The notes under the pieces were generated by a model that was not told where the DNA came from, did no database searches, and saw nothing but the letters and a program-made list of their open reading frames with translations. A stretch of 23,051 nt of DNA. Origin: Chloroflexi bacterium RBG_19FT_COMBO_55_16. Its GTDB lineage: Bacteria; Chloroflexota; Anaerolineae; Anaerolineales; UBA4823. The position numbers were made by a program, and so were the translations under genes. Each line of letters begins with the position of its first letter. Position 1 is the stretch's first letter. The stretch lies in the NCBI GenBank assembly GCA_001795335.1, contig MGOK01000001.1, forward strand, positions 14,413 to 37,463. Direction: 5' to 3'. Below, piece by piece: positions 6,912 through 15,004 of the stretch.

Positions 6912-8117
6912 TCAATTCCTTTCCTTGTTCTGCATAGGTGCCAACCTCAACAATAGGGTTGCTATGGACTCAGCAGCCTCGGGATGCGATAAGGAAAGCA
7001 TGGCGCGGCGCATTGCATTTCTTCGTGGTGGATCAGCGATCAACCCCTTGACCGTGGGTACTAATTGTGTTGGCAAATCCGCATCCGCCAGGACAAGTGC
7101 CGCGCCCCTTTTTGCAAGATAGTGTGCATTCACTTCCTGGTACCGCCAGGCATGTGGGTAAGGCACCAGCACTGCTGGTAATCCGAATAGAGGGAATTCA
7201 CCTAAGGATGAAGCCCCAGCGCGGGAGACGACCAGATCGGCCACACGCATGGCTGCACCCATTTCTGAATGGAGATACGGGTAGGCCAGATAACGCGCTT
7301 TCAATCGTGGGTTCAAACCCGCTCTAGAGCTTTCTACCTCTGGCCAATCGAGATAACCGCTGACATGGATAATCTGCATCTCTGCCAATAAATCGGGCAA
7401 GGAGCTTAATAAGGCACGATTGATCGATCGCGCTCCTTTACTACCGCCGAAAACCAAAACTGTTGGTATTTCCGGAGATATATTCAGGACACGGCGTGCA
7501 GTCTCGCTAGTCCAGGACTGCAATTCACGGCGCGTTGGGTAGCCGGTTACCGTAAGCGGATTACGCGGGGAAAAGAAAGCCTTGGAATCCTCAGCCGTAA
7601 GAGCGATATGGTCAGCATACCGGGCCAATGTCCGCAACGCCAGTCCTGGCTCGATATCCGGAACATACAGCAGATTGGCCGGGTGGAGTCGGGCTGTTCC
7701 CGGCAAGCGACTAGCCAAAGCTACTGGCACGGCCAAATATCCACCAGTAAAGAACATCACCTCTGGGCGAAAGCGGTGGAGAAGACGACGCGCTGCCAGG
7801 AACCCTCGGCCAACCTGCCACAGGTTGTATGGCAGAGCCCGCAGGCCGACTCCATGCACTCCCGCGGCGGGGATTGCCACAAAAGGCACACCTTCCCGTT
7901 TTATCAGATCAGCATCCATACTACCGATTCCACCAACCCAAAGTACCTCGAAAGATTGACCTGGGACAATCGACGAAGGATCACTAATTTCTAATGTTCT
8001 CCGTCTTTCGTCCTTCGTCCTTAATCTACCGTCTTGAGCTTCTGTTAGCGCTTTCAGTACGGCGAGAGCGGGGTACACGCCACCGCCGGTCCCGCCAGCG
8101 CAGATCAACAAACGCAT
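6912..8117 (-). CDS. murG: Divergent MurG-type lipid I GlcNAc transferase
   Basis: GT28-family glycosyltransferase expected to add GlcNAc to lipid I on the inner membrane face. Support: the glycine loop GGTGGGVYPALAV (8-20), FTGGYLAVPVALA (123-135), VTGYPTRREL (190-199), FGGSKGARSIN (223-233) and the donor-site region SRAGASSLGEF (298-308) with YQEVNA (326-331). Two features differ from described MurG proteins: the His that ends GGTGGH is Gly (residue 13), and the acceptor-side HEQN motif is absent, with YVPDIEPGLA (151-160) in its place. Residues 28-54 are an in-frame insertion made of heptamer repeats. The ATG at 8117 follows GAGAGGG at good spacing; a TTG sits one codon earlier. The first 92 bp overlap ftsW. 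Confidence 0.9.
   Translation of the reverse strand: MRLLICAGGTGGGVYPALAVLKALTEAQDGRLRTKDERRRTLEISDPSSIVPGQSFEVLWVGGIGSMDADLIKREGVPFVAIPAAGVHGVGLRALPYNLWQVGRGFLAARRLLHRFRPEVMFFTGGYLAVPVALASRLPGTARLHPANLLYVPDIEPGLALRTLARYADHIALTAEDSKAFFSPRNPLTVTGYPTRRELQSWTSETARRVLNISPEIPTVLVFGGSKGARSINRALLSSLPDLLAEMQIIHVSGYLDWPEVESSRAGLNPRLKARYLAYPYLHSEMGAAMRVADLVVSRAGASSLGEFPLFGLPAVLVPYPHAWRYQEVNAHYLAKRGAALVLADADLPTQLVPTVKGLIADPPRRNAMRRAMLSLSHPEAAESIATLLLRLAPMQNKERN
7975..8037. repeat. Heptamer-repeat element inserted in frame in murG
   Basis: Read on the plus strand the 63 bp split cleanly into nine degenerate heptamers. The clearest run is GTCTTTC, GTCCTTC and a third close copy from 8003 to 8023, and the first unit, GAAGGAT, is identical to the first unit of the element in murD. 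A perfect 9-bp inverted repeat, GACGAAGGA (7972-7980) with TCCTTCGTC (8011-8019), encloses 30 nt. It encodes about 21 hydrophilic residues, within MurG residues 28-54, that typical MurG proteins lack. It also contains the ftsW stop codon (8026-8028). Confidence 0.75.
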
Positions 8118-9306
8118 CAAAAGCCCTCTCTTCCTCAGCCTGGTTTTGCGCGGACAAGCGCGAGATATTCAAAAGGATCCCGATCGCTGCCAGGGAAACC
8201 ATAAGATTTGAACCACCGGCGCTAATAAAAGGCAAAGCATTTCCGGCAAACGGCACTAAACCCACAATTACGGCCATATTAATAAATGCTTCTAAAGCAA
8301 GCCAGATACTTAATCCTGCGGCCATTAATTTGCCTAACCCATCCGGTGCCCTCTGGGAGATCTTCAGGCCACGCCACATCAACAAAAGGTATAAAACTAC
8401 CAGGCCGGACGCTCCCAAGAATCCCGTTTCTTCGCCGACCACTGCAAAGATACTATCCGTCGGTGGCACAGGCAAGCCAGTTAGTTTTGTATTAGCCTGG
8501 CCGATCCCTACCCCAAGCCAGCCTCCTTTGACCAAAGCTTCCAGCGAGCGCGATAAATGCATCGGCGCCTGAGTCAGATCCTTGATGCTGATCAAGTATT
8601 CCGACAATCGTTGGCTGCCCGTAGGATGAAAACGCAACACGATCCAACCTACGATCAATCCCAACACTAACAAGAATGCGATTTGCCGTAAATCTCCTCC
8701 AGCCAGGAAGAACAGGATGCCTCCCAGCAAAAAGATGGTGGTTGCAGCGCTTAAGTCGGGTTGCAAAAAGATCAGACCTCCCAGCAATCCCAGGATTGCT
8801 CCGAGTGGGACTAATCCAAAACTTACATCGCTTAGCTGGTCACGTTTGGCGTATAACCATACCGATAAATAGATCACGATGGCTAATTTAGCCGCCTCGG
8901 AAGGCTGGCCTGAGCCTTGGGAGAAGGTTCGTACGGCATTGTTAATCACCTCATTCCTGATTAATACGGCGATTAACCCTACGATTGTCACAGCCATGAC
9001 AATCGGCGCTAGTTTTTGCAAGCGATGGTAATTAAACCAGGTACAGAAAATAGCAACTAACACACCCATCCCAAGGAAAATCAGCTGGCGACCGAGCATG
9101 TAAGTCTGCGATTCACCCATGAAAGTTGAAGAATAATCCCAGCTCGCTGAATACACCATCAGCAAGCCGAAGACCAGCAGTGTACTGACAATCAACAGCA
9201 AAGGGACATCAATCCCCAGGCGCAAAGGCCGGCGCGCTGCTTCCGCCTTGGTTGAAGTCCGTCTGGTAATATCCTGACCAATTGTTAAGGGAGTTTCATG
9301 ACCCAT
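8026..9306 (-). CDS. ftsW: Septal peptidoglycan polymerase FtsW (SEDS family)
   Basis: SEDS glycosyltransferase that polymerises lipid II at the septum with its partner class B PBP. The 426 residues hold about ten membrane helices from residue 33 to 382. SEDS hallmarks are QPSEAAKLA (134-142), LQPDLSAA (181-188) and PTDSIFAVVGEETG (282-295), in which D284 corresponds to the catalytic aspartate of the family. The usual C-terminal PFISYGGSS reads PFISAGGSN (359-367). A cytoplasmic N-terminus of about 30 residues precedes helix 1. After the last helix there is an arginine-rich tail of about 40 residues, of which the last 30 are encoded by DNA that is also the start of murG. The start overlaps the murD end by 22 bp. 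Confidence 0.96.
   Translation of the reverse strand: MGHETPLTIGQDITRRTSTKAEAARRPLRLGIDVPLLLIVSTLLVFGLLMVYSASWDYSSTFMGESQTYMLGRQLIFLGMGVLVAIFCTWFNYHRLQKLAPIVMAVTIVGLIAVLIRNEVINNAVRTFSQGSGQPSEAAKLAIVIYLSVWLYAKRDQLSDVSFGLVPLGAILGLLGGLIFLQPDLSAATTIFLLGGILFFLAGGDLRQIAFLLVLGLIVGWIVLRFHPTGSQRLSEYLISIKDLTQAPMHLSRSLEALVKGGWLGVGIGQANTKLTGLPVPPTDSIFAVVGEETGFLGASGLVVLYLLLMWRGLKISQRAPDGLGKLMAAGLSIWLALEAFINMAVIVGLVPFAGNALPFISAGGSNLMVSLAAIGILLNISRLSAQNQAEEERAFDAFVDLRWRDRRWRVPRSRRTESANRSSRR
8124..8130 (-). promoter_or_regulatory. Shine-Dalgarno of murG inside ftsW
   Basis: GAGAGGG on the minus strand, six bases before the ATG at 8117, supports that start over the TTG at 8120. It lies inside the 3' part of the ftsW coding sequence. 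Confidence 0.6.
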
Positions 9307-10736
9307 CTTCGAAAAGCCTCCCCGCGATCTTCAAAATCGCGATACTGATCAAAACTCGTCCCTCCAGGCGCAAGCAGTACCACGTCGCCTGGAGATACAA
9401 CCTCTGCGGCCGCCATGACCGCCTCGTGTAAACCCGCGCAATGTGTAATCTTGACTCGCGCGGCTTGTGAAGAGACCAAGATCGCCTGCGCAATCTTATC
9501 GGCAGCTTCGCCGAACAAGACAACATGCTTCACCCGCCGGGCTACCAGGGTGGCGAATTCATCCCAGGGAAGATTCTTATCCCGGCCGCCAGCCAATATC
9601 ACTAAAGGTTCATGAAAGGATTTGATCGCAGCCATCGCTCGTTCAGGGGCTGTAGCGATCGAATCGTTGTACCAATCTGCCCCACCCCAGCTCCTTACGA
9701 ACTCCAGACGATGCGGCACGCCATTAAACCCATGTACTCCGTTTAAAATAGCTTTACTCGGTAACCCCACCGCACATGCAATGGCGCAGGCTGCCAACAC
9801 GTTCTGCAGGTTATGATCCCCACGTAAGGTAATATCCTTGCGATCCAGCAATGGGATCTCAAATTTCTGTCCTTGATCTATTTTCATCACCAAAGTTTGC
9901 CCGTCAGCCATCAGGAAAGCACCGCTTTGTCCTGGCGGAGGCGAGGTGATCCCGAAGGTTAACAGTCTCCCTCTAACTTCCTCACGAAGATCCCATGCTC
10001 CAGGATCGTTATGGTTAAGGATGGCAATACCCTGAGGTGACTGGAATTTCAATATGCGAGATTTCGCCTCCTTATAAGCAGCCATTGTGCTATGCCGGTC
10101 GAGATGGTTTGGAGTAACATTGAGCACTGCCGCAATCTGGGGGGCGCGTTGCATCCCCTCTAATTGAAAGCTGGAGATTTCCATCACTGCTAAATGATCC
10201 GATTTCATCTCGTCAACCACTGCAATCAATGGTGAGCCAATATTCCCGCCAACCCAGACTCTAGAAGGATGAGGGCTGAGGGATGAAAAATGAAATGTTT
10301 CCGCTTCCCACCTTCCATCTTCATCCTTATGTATTGCTGCTTCAGCCATGCGTCCAACTAAGGTAGTCGTGGTCGTCTTCCCAGCAGAGCCGGTGATGCC
10401 CACCACTGGACAAGGTGCTGACTCAAGAAAGATCTGCGAGTCGTTTGAGAGTGGAATCCCCCGGCGTTGTGCTTCGACGATCAACGGCAGCGTCAGCGGA
10501 ACTCCTCCGGATGGGCAAACAAGATCAGCCCCCTCTAACAGGCTGAGTGGGTGTTCTCCGCAAACCCAAACAACTGGCTCTCCCACCAGGGCTTGTTGGG
10601 CTGTTTTAAGCTCTCCCAGCGGGAGGCGGTCATTTAGCACCACCGTAGCACCGTGGTGGATCAGGTAACGCACCAGGGCAATGCCCTGCCGGGCAGCTCC
10701 GATAACCACCACGCGTTGACCATTCCAATCACCCAT
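9285..10736 (-). CDS. murD: UDP-N-acetylmuramoylalanine--D-glutamate ligase MurD
   Basis: Mur ligase that adds D-Glu to UDP-MurNAc-L-Ala. With the ATG at 10736 the protein has 483 residues and begins MGDWNGQRVVVIGAARQG, the usual distance before the UDP-binding loop. The P-loop GITGSAGKTTTTT is at 113-125, followed by VGGNIGSPL (162-170), SSFQLE and NVTPNHLDRH; near the C-terminus are ILAGGRDKN and LLAPGGTSFDQYRDFEDRG, all typical. An in-frame start at 10841 would add 35 residues with no MurD similarity and overlap mraY; the AAGGG at 10746-10750 favours 10736. Residues about 135-159 are an insertion from a heptamer-repeat element, placed between the P-loop helix and VGGNIG. The 3' end overlaps ftsW by 22 bp. 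Confidence 0.96.
   Translation of the reverse strand: MGDWNGQRVVVIGAARQGIALVRYLIHHGATVVLNDRLPLGELKTAQQALVGEPVVWVCGEHPLSLLEGADLVCPSGGVPLTLPLIVEAQRRGIPLSNDSQIFLESAPCPVVGITGSAGKTTTTTLVGRMAEAAIHKDEDGRWEAETFHFSSLSPHPSRVWVGGNIGSPLIAVVDEMKSDHLAVMEISSFQLEGMQRAPQIAAVLNVTPNHLDRHSTMAAYKEAKSRILKFQSPQGIAILNHNDPGAWDLREEVRGRLLTFGITSPPPGQSGAFLMADGQTLVMKIDQGQKFEIPLLDRKDITLRGDHNLQNVLAACAIACAVGLPSKAILNGVHGFNGVPHRLEFVRSWGGADWYNDSIATAPERAMAAIKSFHEPLVILAGGRDKNLPWDEFATLVARRVKHVVLFGEAADKIAQAILVSSQAARVKITHCAGLHEAVMAAAEVVSPGDVVLLAPGGTSFDQYRDFEDRGEAFRRWVMKLP
10264..10326. repeat. Heptamer-repeat element inserted in frame in murD
   Basis: On the plus strand this 63-bp stretch is nine heptamers: five purine-rich units of the form GAAGGAT, GAGGGAT (consensus GARRRNT, the fifth slightly off), then four pyrimidine-rich units such as TTCCATC. 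The ends are inverted: AAGGATGA (10265-10272) pairs with TCATCCTT (10321-10328). It encodes about 21-25 residues, within MurD 135-159, that ordinary MurD proteins lack. Length and build match the element in murG. Confidence 0.78.
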
Positions 10737-10745
10737 GTTCCGCAT

Positions 10746-10750
10746 CCCTT
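10746..10750 (-). promoter_or_regulatory. Shine-Dalgarno that sets the murD start
   Basis: AAGGG on the minus strand lies nine bases before the ATG at 10736 and directly abuts the in-frame ATG at 10745, which is too close to be used well. Together with the protein alignment it favours 10736 as the start, leaving an 85-bp gap after mraY. Confidence 0.6.
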
Positions 10751-10821
10751 GGTAAGAACTGGTTTCTTTGGCTTTCTGCTCTAATTCCTGTGTCACGTGG
10801 CACTCAATTCTGGCGATCCCA

Positions 10822-11814
10822 TTACGCGATTGCAAGGGCAACTCCGATCACGGCAAACAACAGACCGATCAACCAAAATCGTTGGACTACCTGGGTTTCA
10901 CTCCAACCAGACAGCTCGAAATGGTGATGGAGAGGAGCCATCTTGAACAATCGCCGTCCTCCGGTCATTTTGAAGTATGCGATCTGTAAGATTACGCTCA
11001 ACGTCTCACTAAGTGGGATGACCGCCACCAAGGGTAATAAAATCCATTGCCCGGTCATCAGTGCTACCACTGCCAGGACTGCACCCAAAGAAAGCGATCC
11101 TGTATCACCCATAATCAACTCAGCCGGGTGAACGTTGAACCACAAGAAGCCAAAAATCGCTCCAACCACGGTAAAACAAAAGCGAGCCAGAAAGATTTGC
11201 TCCTGGAAAAGGGCAATCGCCCCATATGCTACGAACGCCGTTGCCGCGATCAACCCAGCTAACCCATCCAAACCATCCGTAAAGTTCATCGCATTCGACA
11301 AGCCCACGATCAGGAACATGGCAATGGGGATATACCAAAACCCGATCTCGACTTCCTTTTTTATCCCAGGAAGGTACAACTGAGGCACATCCAGAAAATA
11401 ATACAAACCGATCACCACCACCAGCGAGAATAAAACCTGGACGAAAAACTTACTGCGTGCGCGTAATCCCAAACCTTTACGGTGACCGCGGATGCCTTCC
11501 CAGTCATCGACCATTCCCAAGATTGCATACATAAACAAAACACCCATTGGCAGTAAGACCGAACGACCCAATACGCTCAGTCCCATCAAGGAAACCGCGT
11601 TCATCAAAGCAGTTACCAATAAAACCGGAACAACGATCATAACGCCGCCCATGGTCGGCGTACCCAATTTTGCGAAATGCCTTTCTGGCAATTCCACTCG
11701 AATCGATTTGCCGATCTTGAAGTGCCTCAAAACCCTTAATAAAGGCGGGCCCCAGATCACCGCCACCAGAAAACTTATCCCAGTCAATCCTAGGGCGAGG
11801 GGCATTTGGCTCAT
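10822..11814 (-). CDS. mraY: Phospho-MurNAc-pentapeptide transferase MraY
   Basis: Integral membrane enzyme that transfers phospho-MurNAc-pentapeptide to undecaprenyl phosphate, making lipid I. With 330 residues and about ten membrane helices it has the family size. Hallmarks are KLGTPTMGGV (49-58), the acidic pair in MVDDWEG (101-107), NFTDGLDGLAG (177-187), IMGDTGSLSLG (233-243) and the histidine motif MAPLHHHFEL (291-300). All catalytic aspartates and the HHH motif are present. The ATG at 11814 overlaps the murF stop as ATGA, so translation is coupled. It is followed by an 85-bp gap before the favoured murD start. Confidence 0.98.
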   Translation of the reverse strand: MSQMPLALGLTGISFLVAVIWGPPLLRVLRHFKIGKSIRVELPERHFAKLGTPTMGGVMIVVPVLLVTALMNAVSLMGLSVLGRSVLLPMGVLFMYAILGMVDDWEGIRGHRKGLGLRARSKFFVQVLFSLVVVIGLYYFLDVPQLYLPGIKKEVEIGFWYIPIAMFLIVGLSNAMNFTDGLDGLAGLIAATAFVAYGAIALFQEQIFLARFCFTVVGAIFGFLWFNVHPAELIMGDTGSLSLGAVLAVVALMTGQWILLPLVAVIPLSETLSVILQIAYFKMTGGRRLFKMAPLHHHFELSGWSETQVVQRFWLIGLLFAVIGVALAIA

Positions 11815-13235
11815 CTTCGTCTCTCCAATGCGGAAACAATGACGTCCATCTTTATCCCTCGTGAGCCTTTAACCAGTACAACATCTTGCGAAGTAAGCCG
11901 TTCCCGTAAATATCTGATCACTTGCTGGCTATTCTCAAACTCGGTGATAGCGTGCTGGGCCAAACCCGCTCGAGCAGCAGACTCGGCAATCATCCTACCC
12001 CGTTCACCAACTGTCACTAGTTCATCGGCAACTTCTGCAACCCGCACCCCGACCTTTTTGTGCCCTTGCTCTTCATACTGTCCCAGCTCGAGCATATCAC
12101 CCAAAACGGCGACCTTACGGCCTTCCAACTCTTCCAATAGATTCAAAGCTGCCAGCGTAGACTCGGGAGAGGCATTATATGTATCGTCCAGGATCAGCGC
12201 GCCATTTTCAGCGCGCACTGCCACCAAGCGTAATTGGGTTTGGCTGGAATGCAAACTGCTGACGATTTCCTGCCAGGTCAGGCCATCGTTCAGCCCGACC
12301 GCAGCTGCCCGTAAAGCAGTATGCACCGAATGCCGGCCGATGAGGGGCACCCGCAGGTGGAAAACCTCGTTGTTGTAATGTAGTCTAAAACGAATCCCTT
12401 CTAGCCCCAATCCCTCCACCCCGTCTGCCCACAAATCTGCAGCTGGGTCCAGACCATAGAAGAACACGTCAGCGCGGGTCTGGCTGGCCATTTCTCGCAC
12501 CCGTTGGTCATCATAATTCAGGATCGCTAACCCTTCCGGTGCAGGAGGAAGGGCTTGCACTAACTCCGCCTTACCCATTGCAATGGTTTCGATTGACCCA
12601 GCCCGCTCAGCGTGGACAGGTCCAATGTTTGTAATCACACCCACCTGTGGTAAAGCCAGATCGCAAAGTAATTTGATCTCCCCTGGCACATAAAAACCCA
12701 TTTCCAGGACGGCACGTTCGTGTTCCTCGGTCAGCTGAAGCAAAGTCAACGGAATGCCAATTTCATTATTAAGATTGCCATAACTCTTCAATGTGCTGTA
12801 ACGTTTACTTAAAACCTGAGCAACGAGCTCTTTGGTGGTTGATTTTCCTACACTGCCGGTGATCCCAATAACTCGTAAATTCATCCGCTGCCGCCTAAAT
12901 CGGGCAATCTGTTGCAAAGCTTGCAAACTATTGGCTACTCTTAAACAAAAAGGAGCCTCCCCGAAATCCACCAGGGTTTCCGTTTGCCAACCTGTGCACA
13001 AATCTAGCTGCGGGAATTGAGCTGAAAGGTCTCTATCAACCAGCGCTAAAGTTGCTCTGTGGTCGAACGCATCTTGCACGTAGTCGTGACCGTCAGTGTG
13101 CTCGCCTTCCAAAGCCACGAAGAGTGAGCCCGGGATAGCCTCGCGAGAGTCGATCACAGCATTGGAAATCACCCGTCCCGTGCCTTCGGGACGCAGGCCA
13201 GTCAGCGCTTCGAGAATGTCGGTCAGAGTTAACAT
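11811..13235 (-). CDS. murF: UDP-MurNAc-tripeptide--D-Ala-D-Ala ligase MurF
   Basis: Mur ligase that adds the D-Ala-D-Ala made by Ddl, completing the UDP-MurNAc-pentapeptide. Visible motifs: the N-terminal DSREAIPGSLFVALEGEHTDG (29-49, key residues DSR and G-LF-A-G), the P-loop GITGSVGKSTTK (124-135), NLNNEIGIPLTLL, the central MGFYVPGEI, TNIGPVHAE, and late DDTYNASPES and LGDMLELG. NNEIG and MLELG are typical of MurF rather than MurE. Length of 474 is normal. The ATG at 13235 has no clear ribosome-binding site and lies 5 bp after the PBP stop, so it probably depends on reinitiation. The missing neighbour is murE, which usually lies just upstream. Confidence 0.97.
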   Translation of the reverse strand: MLTLTDILEALTGLRPEGTGRVISNAVIDSREAIPGSLFVALEGEHTDGHDYVQDAFDHRATLALVDRDLSAQFPQLDLCTGWQTETLVDFGEAPFCLRVANSLQALQQIARFRRQRMNLRVIGITGSVGKSTTKELVAQVLSKRYSTLKSYGNLNNEIGIPLTLLQLTEEHERAVLEMGFYVPGEIKLLCDLALPQVGVITNIGPVHAERAGSIETIAMGKAELVQALPPAPEGLAILNYDDQRVREMASQTRADVFFYGLDPAADLWADGVEGLGLEGIRFRLHYNNEVFHLRVPLIGRHSVHTALRAAAVGLNDGLTWQEIVSSLHSSQTQLRLVAVRAENGALILDDTYNASPESTLAALNLLEELEGRKVAVLGDMLELGQYEEQGHKKVGVRVAEVADELVTVGERGRMIAESAARAGLAQHAITEFENSQQVIRYLRERLTSQDVVLVKGSRGIKMDVIVSALERRR

Positions 13236-13240
13236 AACAA

Positions 13241-15004
13241 CTAATGGCTATCCATCAATCGCCGGCGATCTTTATCTGAAGGAATGTTCATCAACACCAC
13301 CAGGCGTTCGACAACCTGGCGGAAGACTGGCGCAGCGACCACGGAACCCCAAGGAGCAGTGGTCGGTTTTTCCAACCAGACGTAGACCAGGAACTGGGGG
13401 TCATCAACCGGCCCCCAACCTACGAAGGAAGCGTGGGTTTGGCTGCTGGTGTAGCCGGTTGGCGTGGGGATCTCGGCCGTCCCGGTCTTCCCAGCCACCC
13501 GGTATCCTTCCACGAGAGCGACGGATGACTCAACCTCCAGGGATGTAGCCAGCATTTCGGTGAGCGTATGGGCAGTTTCTGGGCTAATCGGTTCACCAGC
13601 GATCTGGGGAGAGGTATTATACTGCCGGTTTTGGTCAACAAACGACAGCACAATCCGTGGAATGATCATTTTTCCGTCATTTGCAACTGCGGAAATAGCC
13701 ATCGCCATCTGGATTGGTGTGACTGCCACACCTTGACCGAATGAATTTGTGCCAAGATCAGCTTCATACCAATCGCTGTCACCCGGCAGCTTCAAACGAC
13801 CCGCTGCTTCCCCGGCCAAATCGATCCCTGTCAGACGCCCAAATCCGAAAGCTTGCAAATATCGGTAAAACCGGTTTGCACGCAATTCAGTCGCCACCCA
13901 TGCCAAGCAGACATTCAAAGAATGCTGCATACACCCGAGCATGGTTTGCGGTCCCCATGCACCCCTGTCCCAGTTGTGAATGACATTGCCGCCAACTTCA
14001 ATCGAGCCGGTGTCCAGGAAGGTGGTGTCTGGCTTGACTGTCCCACTGTCCAAGGCCGATGCCATCGTTAGCACCTTGAAAACCGAACCGGGTTCATAAG
14101 TCTTGCTTATCGCACGGTTAAAAGGTGTTGAATCCATGAAGACTTCGTCGTACCGCCAGTATTCATTCAGATCCAGGCGCGGCGTCGTCGCCATGGCCAG
14201 GATATCGCCAGTCTTCGGAGCCATCACCACGATGGTTGCAGCCTCTGAGCCGCTCTCATTAATAGCTTGATCGAGAATCTTTTCTACCTCGGATTGAATA
14301 TCCCTATCGATAGTGAGGATCAAACTTACCCCATCCGGGATATTAGGCCGGTCCTCTACCTGATTGGGATCTAGCGAGATCCAGACTTTGCGCGTTTCTC
14401 CTGCTAATTGGTCGTTGTATCTCTCCTCGATTCCGTAGTATCCTCGTCCTTCCCGACTGACAAAACCCAGGATATTTGATCCCAGGCTTTTTTCTGGATA
14501 GCTTCGTTGTAGATACGGTGTAAAGGTTAAGCCTGCCAGGCTTGGGCGATCCTGCCCTTTGCTGTCACCATAAGCTTTTTGCATCTCCCCTAAAAGTTGC
14601 TCGAGGCGATCTTTTTGTTCGGTAGTAACAGATCTAGCTAATGAGGCATAGACAGCATTTTGAGAAGGTTTGACACTCGCTGCAGTAAAAATATCATCAT
14701 AATTAGAACCGACGACGGCGTTCAATGCCAAGGCGATTGTGCCTGGGTTTTCCACGTCAGCCAATTCCACTCCTACCTCATAAACAGTCGTGTTGCCAGC
14801 TAATAGATTTCCGCCCCGGTCGTAGATCTCGCCTCGCGCCGGGATAATTGTGGTCAGGTTTCCAGAATAAGCCAGGCCTTTCAAGCGTAAATCATCCGCC
14901 TGGGGGCTGATTTGAATGCGCAGCATCTGAATCATGATAAAACCAGCTAGGGCGCTCAACAAGACTCCCAGAGTGGTGAAACGCCAGGTAAACTCATTGC
15001 TCAT
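13241..15004 (-). CDS. ftsI: Class B penicillin-binding protein, septal transpeptidase (FtsI/PBP2b type)
   Basis: DD-transpeptidase that crosslinks septal peptidoglycan as partner of FtsW. The 587 residues comprise a short cytoplasmic lead, one membrane anchor (about 10-28), the PBP dimerisation/pedestal domain beginning TTIIPARGEIYDRGGNLLA (51-69), and a transpeptidase domain from about 225. The three active-site motifs are intact: SVFK (307-310), SLN (362-364) and KTGT (506-509). There are no PASTA repeats. The start is set by a strong AGGAGGTG and overlaps the ftsL-like stop as ATGA. Position between the ftsL-like gene and murF is that of ftsI/pbpB in other dcw clusters. Confidence 0.95.
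   Translation of the reverse strand: MSNEFTWRFTTLGVLLSALAGFIMIQMLRIQISPQADDLRLKGLAYSGNLTTIIPARGEIYDRGGNLLAGNTTVYEVGVELADVENPGTIALALNAVVGSNYDDIFTAASVKPSQNAVYASLARSVTTEQKDRLEQLLGEMQKAYGDSKGQDRPSLAGLTFTPYLQRSYPEKSLGSNILGFVSREGRGYYGIEERYNDQLAGETRKVWISLDPNQVEDRPNIPDGVSLILTIDRDIQSEVEKILDQAINESGSEAATIVVMAPKTGDILAMATTPRLDLNEYWRYDEVFMDSTPFNRAISKTYEPGSVFKVLTMASALDSGTVKPDTTFLDTGSIEVGGNVIHNWDRGAWGPQTMLGCMQHSLNVCLAWVATELRANRFYRYLQAFGFGRLTGIDLAGEAAGRLKLPGDSDWYEADLGTNSFGQGVAVTPIQMAMAISAVANDGKMIIPRIVLSFVDQNRQYNTSPQIAGEPISPETAHTLTEMLATSLEVESSVALVEGYRVAGKTGTAEIPTPTGYTSSQTHASFVGWGPVDDPQFLVYVWLEKPTTAPWGSVVAAPVFRQVVERLVVLMNIPSDKDRRRLMDSH

Noticed and set aside
7975..8037. Frameshift or pseudogene in murG at the insertion
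   Set aside because: The reading frame is open across the insertion and the conserved MurG motifs continue in the same frame on both sides.
10737..10841. Longer MurD starting inside mraY
   Set aside because: The 35 extra residues have no MurD similarity, and a suitable Shine-Dalgarno lies before the ATG at 10736.
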